A stretch of 64,000 nt of DNA, taken from positions 558,001 through 622,000 of the forward strand of contig NZ_JAKRWM010000002.1 of assembly GCF_022352055.1 (NCBI RefSeq). Reading direction: 5' to 3'. Numbering within the stretch: position 1 is the first letter of the stretch; each line of letters opens with the position of its first letter. The notes under the pieces were generated by a model. That model was not told the DNA's origin. It saw nothing but the letters and a program-made list of their open reading frames with translations, and did no database searches. Shown here piece after piece: positions 19,966 through 28,087 of this stretch. The translations under genes were made by a program, and so were the position numbers. The DNA comes from Cohnella mopanensis (lineage in GTDB: Bacteria > Bacillota > Bacilli > Paenibacillales > Paenibacillaceae).

Positions 19966-19979
19966 TGTAAGCGGTTACC
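19966..19979 (-). promoter_or_regulatory. cre-like catabolite repression site
   Basis: TGTAAGCGGTTACC matches the CcpA cre consensus TGWAANCGNTNWCA at 13 of 14 positions and scores equally on the other strand. It lies about 40 bp downstream of the inferred start of the glucanase transcript, a position suited to roadblock repression. Confidence 0.65.
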
Positions 19980-19994
19980 GAACCGACGAAATGA

Positions 19995-20016
19995 AAATGT
20001 CCTACGTGGGACATTT
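19995..20016 (-). promoter_or_regulatory. 22-bp dyad, probable operator of the glucanase gene
   Basis: Two 8-bp arms, AAATGTCC and GGACATTT, flank a 6-bp core with central ACGT. Only one base pair of the 22 breaks the symmetry. It begins at the inferred transcription start (+1 to +22) of the promoter at 20023-20051. The even-length dyad with a CG centre is typical of LacI-family operators, and a LacI-type gene lies directly upstream. Confidence 0.6.
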
Positions 20017-20022
20017 AGGGAT

Positions 20023-20051
20023 AGTATAAACCTCATTTCACAGAAATTCAA
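20023..20051 (-). promoter_or_regulatory. promoter of the GH16 glucanase gene
   Basis: Minus strand: TTGAAT (20051-20046), 17-bp spacer, TATACT (20028-20023). Correct spacing, directly upstream of the dyad and the cre box. Confidence 0.7.
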
Positions 20052-20087
20052 TGCGGATTTTGAGCGGTGGTCCATCGCGAGAAGTCG

Positions 20088-21119
20088 TTATCCCTTATTG
20101 CTCCTGCAGGTAGAACGTTCAACGAGAGATGCGCGAAAAGCAGGAGGACGCAAGGGGGGGCCGACCTCGTTCTCCATCAAGTCGATAATACGCTCGGTTA
20201 TCGATACAGCCATTTCGACGCGAGGAATCCTCATCGAGGTGAGGGGAGGATGCGTATATTGGGAAATCAGTAGATCGTCGAATCCGATAATCGATATTTG
20301 TTCGGGAATCGATAGGGCAAGGCGATTTAACGCTTGAATGGCCCCGTAGGCCATTAAGTCGTTAGAGCAAAATATCGCTTCGGGCAACTGACCGCTTTGA
20401 AACCAATACTCAACGGCATCTACGCCGCTTTTTTCAATAAAATGCCCATAATAGATATCGCGATCGGCAACAGCCAGCCCACGGTCTCTGACGGCGCTCA
20501 GAAATCCTTCAAGCCGTTCACCCGAGCATGCAAGGGTCATGTCTCCCGTTACGATACCAAGGCGGGTATGGCCAAGATCGAGCAAATATTGGCAGGCGTC
20601 ATAGGCGCTCTTCCAGTTATCCAGGCGCGGAAAGAGAATGCCGGGCGAATCGGGATTTATGTTATTCTGGTCGAACACGGCTATGCTAAATCCCGCCATC
20701 GTTACTTTGTCCACGATAGACTGTACGTTAGACCAACTGATTATGATGCCGGCATCTATGCTTTTCTGCCTATATAGGCTTAGAACTTGGTCCGAATCCG
20801 ATATATCGATTATGGAAACGAGAACATTATAGTGTCTGGAATTGCTGTAGCTTACGATTCCGCCGATAACGGCACTGTAAAATAGATCGTCCGTATACAG
20901 CTTGTACTGTTGCTCATCTTGAATGATGAAGATGCCAATCGTAGTCGGTTTGCTTGAGGATAGCTTGCGTGCAACCGCGCTTGGTTCGAAGTGATGCTCT
21001 TCCATGATTTTTTGGATTTTGGCCTGCGTTTCGGGCTTAACGTTCGATGCGTTATTCAGTACCCGCTGTACGGTTTTGCGAGAAACTCCTGCAAGGCGCG
21101 AAATATCGTATATATTCAT
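20088..21119 (-). CDS. LacI family transcriptional regulator
   Basis: 343-residue sugar-responsive repressor or activator. The N-terminal helix-turn-helix reads YDISRLAGVSRKTVQRVLNN (residues 3-22), followed by the hinge VKPETQAKI and a periplasmic-binding-protein-like effector domain (about 60-335) with FCSNDLMAYGAIQAL and SIIGFDDLLISQYTHPPLTS. It lies upstream of, and on the same strand as, the GH16 glucanase gene, so control of that gene by glucan-derived oligosaccharides is the natural inference. The effector cannot be read from sequence. ATG 21119 has a weak AGGAT ribosome-binding site. Confidence 0.9.
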   Translation of the reverse strand: MNIYDISRLAGVSRKTVQRVLNNASNVKPETQAKIQKIMEEHHFEPSAVARKLSSSKPTTIGIFIIQDEQQYKLYTDDLFYSAVIGGIVSYSNSRHYNVLVSIIDISDSDQVLSLYRQKSIDAGIIISWSNVQSIVDKVTMAGFSIAVFDQNNINPDSPGILFPRLDNWKSAYDACQYLLDLGHTRLGIVTGDMTLACSGERLEGFLSAVRDRGLAVADRDIYYGHFIEKSGVDAVEYWFQSGQLPEAIFCSNDLMAYGAIQALNRLALSIPEQISIIGFDDLLISQYTHPPLTSMRIPRVEMAVSITERIIDLMENEVGPPLRPPAFRASLVERSTCRSNKG

Positions 21120-21161
21120 GGTAAAGTCATCCTATCTGAATTTTGTATCGGGGAACCGAGA

Positions 21162-21200
21162 CGTTAGAAATAGTCTAACGAATACGGGAGAGAGGGTCAA
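21162..21200 (-). promoter_or_regulatory. promoter and overlapping inverted repeat of the lacI-type gene
   Basis: Minus strand TTGACC (21200-21195), 17-bp spacer, TAGACT (21177-21172). The -10 box lies inside a perfect 7-bp inverted repeat CGTTAGA-N5-TCTAACG (21162-21180), suggesting autoregulation. This repeat differs from the 22-bp dyad before the glucanase gene. Confidence 0.55.
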
Positions 21201-21317
21201 CAGGCCAAAGTTAACGCTTTCTTTTTTGTAACCAAACTGTAATCTGTTATACACGCGAGCTTAAAGTAAATAGACTAATCTATAGACGACCCCCTTTTTC
21301 AATATATTTAATCATTG

Positions 21318-21347
21318 AACCTACCGATTTCGGTAGGTTATTTTCTT
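21318..21347 (+). terminator. terminator-like hairpin upstream of the hisS T-box promoter
   Basis: Perfect 9-bp stem AACCTACCG / CGGTAGGTT with an ATTT loop and an ATTTTCTTT tail on the plus strand. No plus-strand gene precedes it within 5 kb. It may insulate the hisS promoter or end an unannotated short transcript. Confidence 0.5.
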
Positions 21348-21363
21348 TGACGGCCGCAATTTC

Positions 21364-21392
21364 TTGACATGTTCTCGGCAACAGACTACAAT
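21364..21392 (+). promoter_or_regulatory. promoter of the hisS-aspS T-box operon
   Basis: TTGACA (21364-21369), 17-bp spacer, TACAAT (21387-21392): near-consensus sigma-A promoter about 30 bp before stem I of the T-box. Confidence 0.8.
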
Positions 21393-21398
21393 TAATAA

Positions 21399-21742
21399 CA
21401 ATTGCATTTTGCCTTAGATTCGATGACAGGAAACAGTACTCCAGACCCACGCCTACAGAGAGGAAAGCCTTCAGGCTGCAAGCTTTCCGGCGATGATTGG
21501 ACGAAAGACATCCTCGAGAACCCGATGCGAAAGCCGCCGCGCGAGATGTGTGGACGGATGGAGTAGCATTGCGGCGTAACCGGGCGTTAACCGGATGAAG
21601 CGCAAGCTTGCGGTGTGTATCGATCCCTGATCGATGGCATTGTAAGGCTTGAATGACGGGTGGCACCGCGGGAGCATACAGAATACGCTCTCGTCCCTGA
21701 CGATCTTAGCTCTTAAGATCGTCTGGGGACGGGGGCTTTTTT
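21399..21742 (+). promoter_or_regulatory. T-box riboswitch controlling hisS-aspS
   Basis: tRNA-sensing leader. The T-box core GGGTGGCACCGCGGG is at 21658-21672; the terminator stem GTCCC-tGACGATCTTA / TAAGATCGTC-tg-GGGAC with a six-T run ends at 21742. In stem I, AGGA (21428-21431) pairs with TCCT (21511-21514); on the 5' side AGTA (21435-21438) fits the loop E of the specifier loop, and on the 3' side GAA-A-GAC-A (21503-21510) fits the GAA-N-specifier-purine pattern. The specifier therefore reads as GAC, an Asp codon. Uncharged tRNA-Asp would favour readthrough. The RNA class is secure; the specifier reading is moderately so. Confidence 0.9.
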
Positions 21743-21768
21743 AATGGCCTGAAGAAGGAGTGAATCTA

Positions 21769-23028
21769 ATGAATTTTCAAAAACCACCTGGGACGCAAGA
21801 TTTCTTGCCCGGCCAGACCGAGATATGGCAGTACGTGGAGAACACGGCTCGCGACTTGTGCCGGCGTTTTCGTTTCGGGGAAATTCGTACGCCGGTGTTC
21901 GAGGCGACCGAGCTGTTCAAGCGCGGCGTTGGCGAAACGACAGACATTGTAGAAAAAGAGATGTACACGTTCGAGGATCGAGGCAACCGAAGCATGACGC
22001 TTCGTCCGGAAGGGACGGCGGGCGTCGTTCGCTCCTATGTAGAAAATAAGCTGTTCGGCGAGCCGGACGTGTCCAAGCTGTACTACATCGGTCCGATGTT
22101 TCGTTATGAACGTGCGCAAGCCGGAAGGTATCGGCAATTCCACCAATTCGGCGTTGAGGCGATCGGATCATCCGATCCGGCTCTGGATGCGGAGGTCATC
22201 GCTCTAGGGTATACCTTCTACAGCGAGCTTGGGTTAAAGGGAGTAACGGTGGATCTGAACTCCGTCGGGACGCCCGCGGTAAGAGCCGATTTCCGGGAGA
22301 AGCTGCTCGCGTTCTTGCTGCCGATGAAAGAGGAGCTGTGCAAGGATTGCCAGTCGCGGATGGAACGCAATCCGCTTCGGGTGCTCGATTGCAAGGTCGA
22401 TCAGGACAAATTCGCGGACGCGCCTTCGATTCTGGATAGCTTGGATGAAGAGTGCGAGGCGCATTTCGCCCGAGTGCGCGAGTGCTTGGACGACATGGGG
22501 ATTCCTTACAATCTGAACTCGCGTCTTGTACGCGGGCTCGATTACTACACGCACACGGCATTCGAATACAAAGCTCAAGGGATCGGCGCCATCGATACGA
22601 TCGGCGGCGGGGGAAGATATAACGGGCTAGTAGCGGAGGTCGGCGGCGACGACAAGCCGGGAGTTGGACTCGGACTCGGTCTGGAGCGAACGCTGCTTTT
22701 GTTGGAAAGCCAAGGCATAAAGCCGGATTCGGGCAACGCTGTTGACGTCTATATCGTCGCATTAGGCGAACGGGCCGAGAAAGCATTGCCAGCATTGCTC
22801 CAGCAGCTACGTGTAGCCGGAATTGCGGCGGAGCGGGATTATCTGGGACGCAAGACGAAAGCCCAGTTCAAAGCCGCGGAACGCAGCGGAGCCAGATTGG
22901 CAGCCGTGCTCGGGGACGACGAACTCGACCGCGGGGAAATCTCGCTAAGGCTGATAACCGGCGGAGAACAGCAAGCGGTTAAGTTAAGTGAGCTGGCGCG
23001 AACGATTCAAACCATTATTTCTAAATAG
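21769..23028 (+). CDS. hisS: histidyl-tRNA synthetase
   Basis: Class II aminoacyl-tRNA synthetase charging tRNA-His, 419 residues. It opens with [10 protein letters not shown]; motif 2 is [20 protein letters not shown] (about residues 112-131); the HisA motif is [15 protein letters not shown] (about 254-268); motif 3 is [14 protein letters not shown]; a C-terminal anticodon-binding domain follows. ATG 21769 lies 8 bp after AAGGAG, preferred to the GTG at 21760 inside that site. First gene after the T-box; aspS follows after 20 bp. Confidence 0.96.
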   Translation: MNFQKPPGTQDFLPGQTEIWQYVENTARDLCRRFRFGEIRTPVFEATELFKRGVGETTDIVEKEMYTFEDRGNRSMTLRPEGTAGVVRSYVENKLFGEPDVSKLYYIGPMFRYERAQAGRYRQFHQFGVEAIGSSDPALDAEVIALGYTFYSELGLKGVTVDLNSVGTPAVRADFREKLLAFLLPMKEELCKDCQSRMERNPLRVLDCKVDQDKFADAPSILDSLDEECEAHFARVRECLDDMGIPYNLNSRLVRGLDYYTHTAFEYKAQGIGAIDTIGGGGRYNGLVAEVGGDDKPGVGLGLGLERTLLLLESQGIKPDSGNAVDVYIVALGERAEKALPALLQQLRVAGIAAERDYLGRKTKAQFKAAERSGARLAAVLGDDELDRGEISLRLITGGEQQAVKLSELARTIQTIISK

Positions 23029-23048
23029 GAAAAGGGGAACAACAACTC

Positions 23049-24890
23049 ATGATGCTCAAAAATATCGATTGCGGTAAATTAACGAAAGAAAACGTAGGTC
23101 AAACGGTCGTATTAAACGGATGGGTACAAGGCTGGCGCGACTTCGGAGGCATTTTGTTTATCGACCTCCGCGACCGTACGGGAATCGTGCAGATCGTGTT
23201 TAACCCGGAATTTTCCGGTCAAGCTTTGGACCTCGGCAGCCGCGCGCGTAATGAATACGTATTGGCGGTTAAAGGGAAAATCGTAGAACGCGATCCCGAG
23301 ACGTTCAATGCTAACCTGGCAACGGGTGAAATCGAAGTTCAGGTGGAAGAAGTAGAAATTATTAATGCCGCGAAAACTCCGCCGTTCCCGATCGAGGATG
23401 GCGTAGAGGTGGACGAATCGCTTCGCTTGAAATACCGCTACTTGGATTTGCGCCGTCCGGAAATGCAGAAGACGTTACTTCTTCGTTCCAAGGCGACTAA
23501 AATATTCCGCGATTTCCTTGACGATAATGGCTTCATCGACGTTGAAACTCCGATTCTGACGAAGAGCTCGCCGGAAGGCGCTCGCGATTATTTGGTGCCT
23601 AGCCGGGTTCATCCGGGCGAATTTTTCGCGCTTCCGCAATCGCCGCAATTGTTCAAGCAATTACTGATGGTCGGCGGATTGGAGCGTTATTATCAAGTGG
23701 CGCGCTGTTTCCGCGACGAAGACCTCCGCGCGGACCGTCAACCGGAATTCACGCAAATCGACATCGAGACGTCTTTCATAACCCAAGACCAATTGCTCGG
23801 CATGATGGAACAATTAATGGCTCGTCTGTTCCGCGAGACGATCGGCGTGGAAATTCCGACTCCATTCCAACGTTTGACTTATCATGACGCAATTCATAAA
23901 TACGGTTCCGACAAACCGGACCTTCGTTTCGGATTGGAAATCGAAGACGTAACCGATATCGTGAAGGGCAGCGAAGTGAAAGTGTTCGCTTCCGTCGCCG
24001 CTTCCGGCGGTGTCGTAAAAGCATTGAATGCCAAAGGCTGCGCAAGCTGGAGCCGCAAAGAACTCGACGATCTGCAACCGTTCGCGGCTCGTTACGGCGG
24101 TAAAGGCATCGCCTGGATTACGGTTAAAGACGGCGAATGGCGCGGACCGATCGTGAAATTCTTCAAGCCTGAAGAAATTGCGGCTCTTACCGAGCGTCTG
24201 AACGTTGAAGAGGGAGATCTTCTGACGTTCTCCGCCGACAAGCTGAAGACGGCTGCAGACGTAATGGGCAACTTGCGTCAGAAAGTAGGGCGCGATCTGG
24301 GCCTAATCGACAACAAAGCGTATAAATTCCTATGGGTCGTTGACTTCCCATTACTCGGTTGGGACGAGGAAGCCAAGCGTTTCGTGGCGGAGCATCATCC
24401 GTTCACCCGTCCGAACGACGACGACCTGCCTCTATTCGACAGCGATCCGGGCAAGATTCGCGCGCAAGCTTACGACATCGTGCTTAACGGTTACGAAGTC
24501 GGCGGCGGTTCCATGCGGATCTATCGTCGCGACGTTCAAGAAAAAATGTTCAAGGCGCTTGGTTTCTCCGCCGAAGAGGCGCAAGCGGAGTTCGGTTTCT
24601 TCCTTGACGCTTTCGAATACGGTACTCCTCCGCACGGCGGAATCGCTTTTGGCTTAGACCGTCTCATCATGCTGCTCGCGGGCCGCACCAACCTCCGCGA
24701 AACGATCGCGTTCCCGAAAACAGCGAGCGCTACGGACTTGCTCTGCGATGCTCCGTCGCCGGTTAAGGAACGCCAATTAGACGACTTGCACGTTCGTCTG
24801 TCCGCTAAAGCGATTGCCGCGCAAACGAAGAACGCGGCTGCGGCTGAAGGCTCCGCGGAAGCGGGCGAGCCTGACGAAAGCCAAGGCTAA
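23049..24890 (+). CDS. aspS: aspartyl-tRNA synthetase
   Basis: Class IIb synthetase of bacterial type (613 residues, with the large GAD insertion of about 130 residues). Seen: N-terminal OB-fold anticodon-binding domain with [20 protein letters not shown], the [13 protein letters not shown] active-site segment (about 198-210), motif 2 [20 protein letters not shown], and motif 3 [16 protein letters not shown] short Ala/Glu-rich tail ends the protein. ATG 23049 (ATG 23052 is also possible) after AAAGGGGAA. Without a tRNA-Asn pathway survey it cannot be said whether it is discriminating. Confidence 0.96.
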   Translation: MMLKNIDCGKLTKENVGQTVVLNGWVQGWRDFGGILFIDLRDRTGIVQIVFNPEFSGQALDLGSRARNEYVLAVKGKIVERDPETFNANLATGEIEVQVEEVEIINAAKTPPFPIEDGVEVDESLRLKYRYLDLRRPEMQKTLLLRSKATKIFRDFLDDNGFIDVETPILTKSSPEGARDYLVPSRVHPGEFFALPQSPQLFKQLLMVGGLERYYQVARCFRDEDLRADRQPEFTQIDIETSFITQDQLLGMMEQLMARLFRETIGVEIPTPFQRLTYHDAIHKYGSDKPDLRFGLEIEDVTDIVKGSEVKVFASVAASGGVVKALNAKGCASWSRKELDDLQPFAARYGGKGIAWITVKDGEWRGPIVKFFKPEEIAALTERLNVEEGDLLTFSADKLKTAADVMGNLRQKVGRDLGLIDNKAYKFLWVVDFPLLGWDEEAKRFVAEHHPFTRPNDDDLPLFDSDPGKIRAQAYDIVLNGYEVGGGSMRIYRRDVQEKMFKALGFSAEEAQAEFGFFLDAFEYGTPPHGGIAFGLDRLIMLLAGRTNLRETIAFPKTASATDLLCDAPSPVKERQLDDLHVRLSAKAIAAQTKNAAAAEGSAEAGEPDESQG

Positions 24891-24911
24891 TACAAAGGAG
24901 CGAACGAACCG

Positions 24912-25670
24912 ATGCTGCATCAGTTCTCTAGGACGGAATTAGCGATCGGACCGGAAGGGCTGGAGCTGCTCAAGGGCAGCACGGTCGCCGTGCTCGGCAT
25001 TGGCGGAGTGGGTGGAATCGCCGCCGAGGCGTTGGCGCGTTCCGGAATTGGCCGGATCGTGTTGATCGACAAGGATGTCGTCGATATCACGAACGTCAAT
25101 CGCCAGATCCACGCGCTCACGACGACCGTCGGACAGCCCAAAGCGGATTTAATGAGAGATCGCATCAAACTGATCAATCCAGAGTGCGACGTCATTTCGT
25201 TGCGGATGTTTTATACCGAGGAAACGTACGAGGAACTGTTCAAGTATCCGCTGGATTACGTCGTAGACGCGTCGGATACGATATCGTACAAGATTCATCT
25301 GATCAAGCAATGTTTAGAGCGGAAAATTCCGATTATCTCCAGTATGGGGGCAGCGAACAAAACCGATCCGACAAGGTTTCAAGTTGCGGACATTTCGAAA
25401 ACGACGGTCGATCCGATCGCCAGGGTCATCCGCAAGAAGCTGCGCAACGAAGGGATCAAGAAAGGCGTTCAGGTTGTGTTCTCCACGGAATTGCCTATCA
25501 AGCCTAGGGAAGACGTGACGCAAAGAATCGTTCCGGATACGGCGCCCGAGATACGCAAAGCGCAACAACCGCCTTCGAGTAACGCTTTCGTACCTCCGGT
25601 CGCGGGTTTGATTATGGTAAGCGTCGTATTCAGGGAGCTGCTCGCCAAGGTAGATAAACCGTATGGATGA
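24912..25670 (+). CDS. tcdA: tRNA threonylcarbamoyladenosine dehydratase (ThiF/E1-like)
   Basis: E1-like ATP-dependent enzyme that cyclises t6A to ct6A at position 37 of ANN-decoding tRNAs. 252 residues. The nucleotide-binding loop GIGGVGGIAAEALARSGIG (about residues 28-46), the LIDKDVVDITNVNRQIHA motif and VVDASDTISYKIHLI are visible. AAAGGAG precedes the ATG. It follows aspS, as yrvM does in B. subtilis, and overlaps the next gene by 8 bp. Confidence 0.9.
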   Translation: MLHQFSRTELAIGPEGLELLKGSTVAVLGIGGVGGIAAEALARSGIGRIVLIDKDVVDITNVNRQIHALTTTVGQPKADLMRDRIKLINPECDVISLRMFYTEETYEELFKYPLDYVVDASDTISYKIHLIKQCLERKIPIISSMGAANKTDPTRFQVADISKTTVDPIARVIRKKLRNEGIKKGVQVVFSTELPIKPREDVTQRIVPDTAPEIRKAQQPPSSNAFVPPVAGLIMVSVVFRELLAKVDKPYG

Positions 25671-26313
25671 AGCTTTAGCCAAGAAGCTTAGAGTTTCAGC
25701 GACAAGTAAGATGGCCATTATGGGGCCTCCCGAAGGCTATCTCGAACGGATCGGTAAAACGGCTGACGGTACAAAACTGCGCGAGGGCGAACGGGGGACT
25801 TACGATTACGTTCAGCTGTTCGCGATGAACGTTGCTGAAGTGGAGAAGTGGGCTCCAATAGCTCTTCGTGCTGTGAAAACCGATGGGTTGCTGTGGCTGT
25901 GTTATCCGAAGGGGACCTCGAAGCTCAAGACCGATCTGAACAGGGACCGGGGGTGGTCCGTTGTCCATGAGGCGGGTTGGGAAGGGGTTGCCCTCATCTC
26001 CGTGGACGAGATTTGGTCGGCGATGAGATTCAGGCCTATGGAAGCGGGGGCGAAAGTTCGCGTTACTCCGGCTGAACGCAAAGCGGTTAACTCCGAAACA
26101 GCAGAGACTCTCGAAGCGCCTGTGGACTTGCGGAAGGCGCTTGATGCGAACGAACAAGCCTCCATGTTCTTCGAGAAGCTAGCACCTTCCCACAAGAAAG
26201 AGTACGTTCGGTGGATCTTGGAGGCCAAGCGCGAAGAAACACGTGTTTCCCGTATTCAGAAAGCTGTCGAAAAGCTTAACGACGGACTCAAAAGGCCTTC
26301 GGATAAGCTCTAA
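25663..26313 (+). CDS. DUF3052 / YdeI-OmpD-associated (OmdA-like) domain protein
   Basis: Two-part 216-residue cytosolic protein. The N-terminal half (about 10-125, AIMGPPEGYLERIG and LWLCYPKGTSKLKTDLNRDRGW) resembles DUF3052. The C-terminal 60 residues (DLRKALDANEQASMFFEKLAPSHKKEYVRWI) match the OmdA/YdeI 'bacteriocin-protection' helical domain. The biochemical role is unknown. The ATG overlaps the tcdA stop region by 8 bp, indicating translational coupling and placement in the hisS operon. Confidence 0.75.
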   Translation: MDEALAKKLRVSATSKMAIMGPPEGYLERIGKTADGTKLREGERGTYDYVQLFAMNVAEVEKWAPIALRAVKTDGLLWLCYPKGTSKLKTDLNRDRGWSVVHEAGWEGVALISVDEIWSAMRFRPMEAGAKVRVTPAERKAVNSETAETLEAPVDLRKALDANEQASMFFEKLAPSHKKEYVRWILEAKREETRVSRIQKAVEKLNDGLKRPSDKL

Positions 26314-26332
26314 CAAACGAAATAAAACATAG

Positions 26333-26373
26333 AAAAGGCTATTCCGAGATCTATTCTCGGGATAGCCTTTTTT
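26333..26373 (+). terminator. terminator of the hisS operon
   Basis: Long stem AAAAGGCTAT-TCCGAGA / TCTCGGGATAGCCTTTT with a short loop and a six-T run. It also faces the convergent coat gene. Confidence 0.88.
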
Positions 26374-26390
26374 GCGTCGGACGGAGCGAT

Positions 26391-27047
26391 TTAAGGACGG
26401 TGTATCGTATTTACGTGATCGAGATGAATAAAGGTGCTGGCGCCGTCCGCGGTGACCAATTCAAGGAGATTATTTTGAACGGTTTTGAGTAACCCGATTT
26501 TTTCTGGGTGTTCTCCTAAGTCCAAAATGACGAATTCATTCTCGAATTTCCTTAGTTGCTGGTCAAAGGTACGGGCTAGCGATGCCGTCGTGGGATGAAC
26601 CGGGAACTTCTCCTGTTCCAGAGCATAGGGCGTCGTATGGGGAGCGTAAGGTACGAGTATTTTCAAATGTCGCATAGAAACATATAACGATCTGAACATG
26701 GGAGAGTAGAAGACGAAAAAATCATTCATGATGCTTGTAACGTAACCATGAACCGTCTGATTGCCTGCAATGTACAACTCGGTAAACATTCCTTTGGCAT
26801 TAAGCAGCACTTTACGGTAGGACAAACCCATCGCAGGATCGAACGGCGGTTCGGACAGCACGCCATAATTGGATTCGAGCACGGGACAACGGGTCAACTG
26901 CTGGATGTGGACGAGCGGAACATAGAGGAACTGGGTGCCGTTGTGAAGCACTAGAATATCGGCGCCCAGATCGACGAGCCTGCCTTTGACTGGAAAACGG
27001 GTGCCCGATACGGTAAGAGAAACGGATTGGTTCAAATAAGTTTTCAT
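26391..27047 (-). CDS. CotB-like (Sm-fold type) spore coat-associated protein
   Basis: 218 residues. It has two weak copies of the short beta-rich unit found in CotB (polar strand, 'G-R-L-V', then VPLVHIQQL or LRHLKIL). The first is near residues 8-53 (VSLTVSGTRFPVKGRLVDLG, LYVPLVHIQQL); a third similar segment, NLLELVTADGASTFIHLDHVNTI, lies at the C terminus. It lacks the Ser-rich tail of true CotB. Coat function is inferred from this similarity and from its place 55 bp downstream of the CotB-like gene on the same strand. The best Shine-Dalgarno (AAAGGAGG) is 16 bp from the ATG, so the start is not certain. Confidence 0.6.
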   Translation of the reverse strand: MKTYLNQSVSLTVSGTRFPVKGRLVDLGADILVLHNGTQFLYVPLVHIQQLTRCPVLESNYGVLSEPPFDPAMGLSYRKVLLNAKGMFTELYIAGNQTVHGYVTSIMNDFFVFYSPMFRSLYVSMRHLKILVPYAPHTTPYALEQEKFPVHPTTASLARTFDQQLRKFENEFVILDLGEHPEKIGLLKTVQNNLLELVTADGASTFIHLDHVNTIHRP

Positions 27048-27102
27048 GGGTTCAGCGGAAGAACCTCCTTTGCGACTAAGGTTGAACCTGGGCGTGGCTT
27101 AG

Positions 27103-27747
27103 TTAACGACGAGCGTTATCTTTGTTACGACCCTGATCTCCGCCGCTCCGATTTTTGCCGCCGGACCTGTTGCTTCCGGATTTATTGTTGTTTTTATTGT
27201 TATTGTTATTATTGCTGTTTTGGTTTTTCTGGGAAAGGGATACGTTTTTAATGTGGAAAACAGGGATTCTGACGAATTCCCGGTCGACGATCAGCAAGAT
27301 GTTGTCCCGGGAAGTTTCCGCGAGGAACCCTTCCAACTTTTCCGGACCTCCGCGGTTAATTTGAACGTGTTTGTGCCGCAGACGGGATAGCAAGCCTTGG
27401 AAGTTAGGGGCGCTAATATGGCTCTTGTGGCCGCTGCGTCCACCTTTGGAACGGCTGCCTGAACCATTTCCGTGGCTTTTTCCTCCGCTCTTGGATCCTT
27501 CGGTGATGCTTTTGACATGCGCTCCGTTCACGTAGCAGATCGTACTTTCGGACAAAATGACCAGATAATCGCCGTGAATCGCGATGAGCACGCCTTCGAT
27601 ACTATCCGGGCCGCCTCGATTGACACGGACCTGCTGTCCAATGAGTTGATTGGCTTGTAACACATAGTTATGCTGCTTCGATTGAGTTTCTTGTTGTTGG
27701 GGTGCCGGTTGATTAGGTTGAACAGCGGGATTGGAACTGAATAACAT
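27103..27747 (-). CDS. cotB: CotB-like spore coat protein
   Basis: 214 residues with two CotB repeat units: LIGQQVRVNRGGPDSIEGVL...YVNGAHVKSI (about residues 36-82) and RHKHVQINRGGPEKLEGFL...VRIPVFHIKNVSL (about 118-165). The NRGGPE and HIKxxS signatures match B. subtilis CotB. A Gly/Ser/Lys linker separates them, and the C terminus is a low-complexity Asn/Lys/Ser/Gly/Arg tail. In B. subtilis CotB is an outer-coat protein whose Ser-rich tail is phosphorylated by CotH; here the tail is Asn-rich with few Ser. The start is supported by GGAAGGAG. A CotG-like gene and CotH lie divergently next door. Confidence 0.82.
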   Translation of the reverse strand: MLFSSNPAVQPNQPAPQQQETQSKQHNYVLQANQLIGQQVRVNRGGPDSIEGVLIAIHGDYLVILSESTICYVNGAHVKSITEGSKSGGKSHGNGSGSRSKGGRSGHKSHISAPNFQGLLSRLRHKHVQINRGGPEKLEGFLAETSRDNILLIVDREFVRIPVFHIKNVSLSQKNQNSNNNNNNKNNNKSGSNRSGGKNRSGGDQGRNKDNARR

Positions 27748-28087
27748 GGGTACATTCTCCTTCCATAATAGGGAAATGATTAATATTGATAGATTCGCTT
27801 AACTTACTTCTGACAAAGTGACCGAAAGGCACTTGTGTTCTTGTCCGCATACGCTGTTGATATCCTTATCCTTTGTCCCTCCTTTGCACTTGTAGGGGAA
27901 GCGAGTTTGTAATCTATATTTATGTGTCCCTTCTATGAAGAGATATGGATGGTTGTCCGAGTACAGTGAAAAATCAGCTAATCGTAGAGTGAAATGCCCT
28001 TTTTATTGGCTATTCTGCGCTTGTCTCTATCTATAATTACTTTTGCCTCATAGATTGAATGATCTTCATATAGGAGGTGCAGCTACA

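Noticed and set aside
20015..20075. N-terminal extension of the glucanase beginning upstream of 19891
   Set aside because: It would be encoded by the promoter, dyad and cre region, and the signal peptide begins only at 19891.
27720..27850. Possible 45-codon minus-strand leader ORF upstream of the CotB-like gene (ATG at 27850)
   Set aside because: The nearest Shine-Dalgarno is too far away and it overlaps the coat gene start in another frame. The 340-bp gap 27748-28087 otherwise shows only the two ribosome-binding sites and no clear sigma-K promoter.
28049..28057. CATAGATTG as a sigma-K -10 box before the CotG-like gene
   Set aside because: It fits CATANNNT, but no AC-type -35 element lies at the right distance, so a sigma-K promoter is not claimed.
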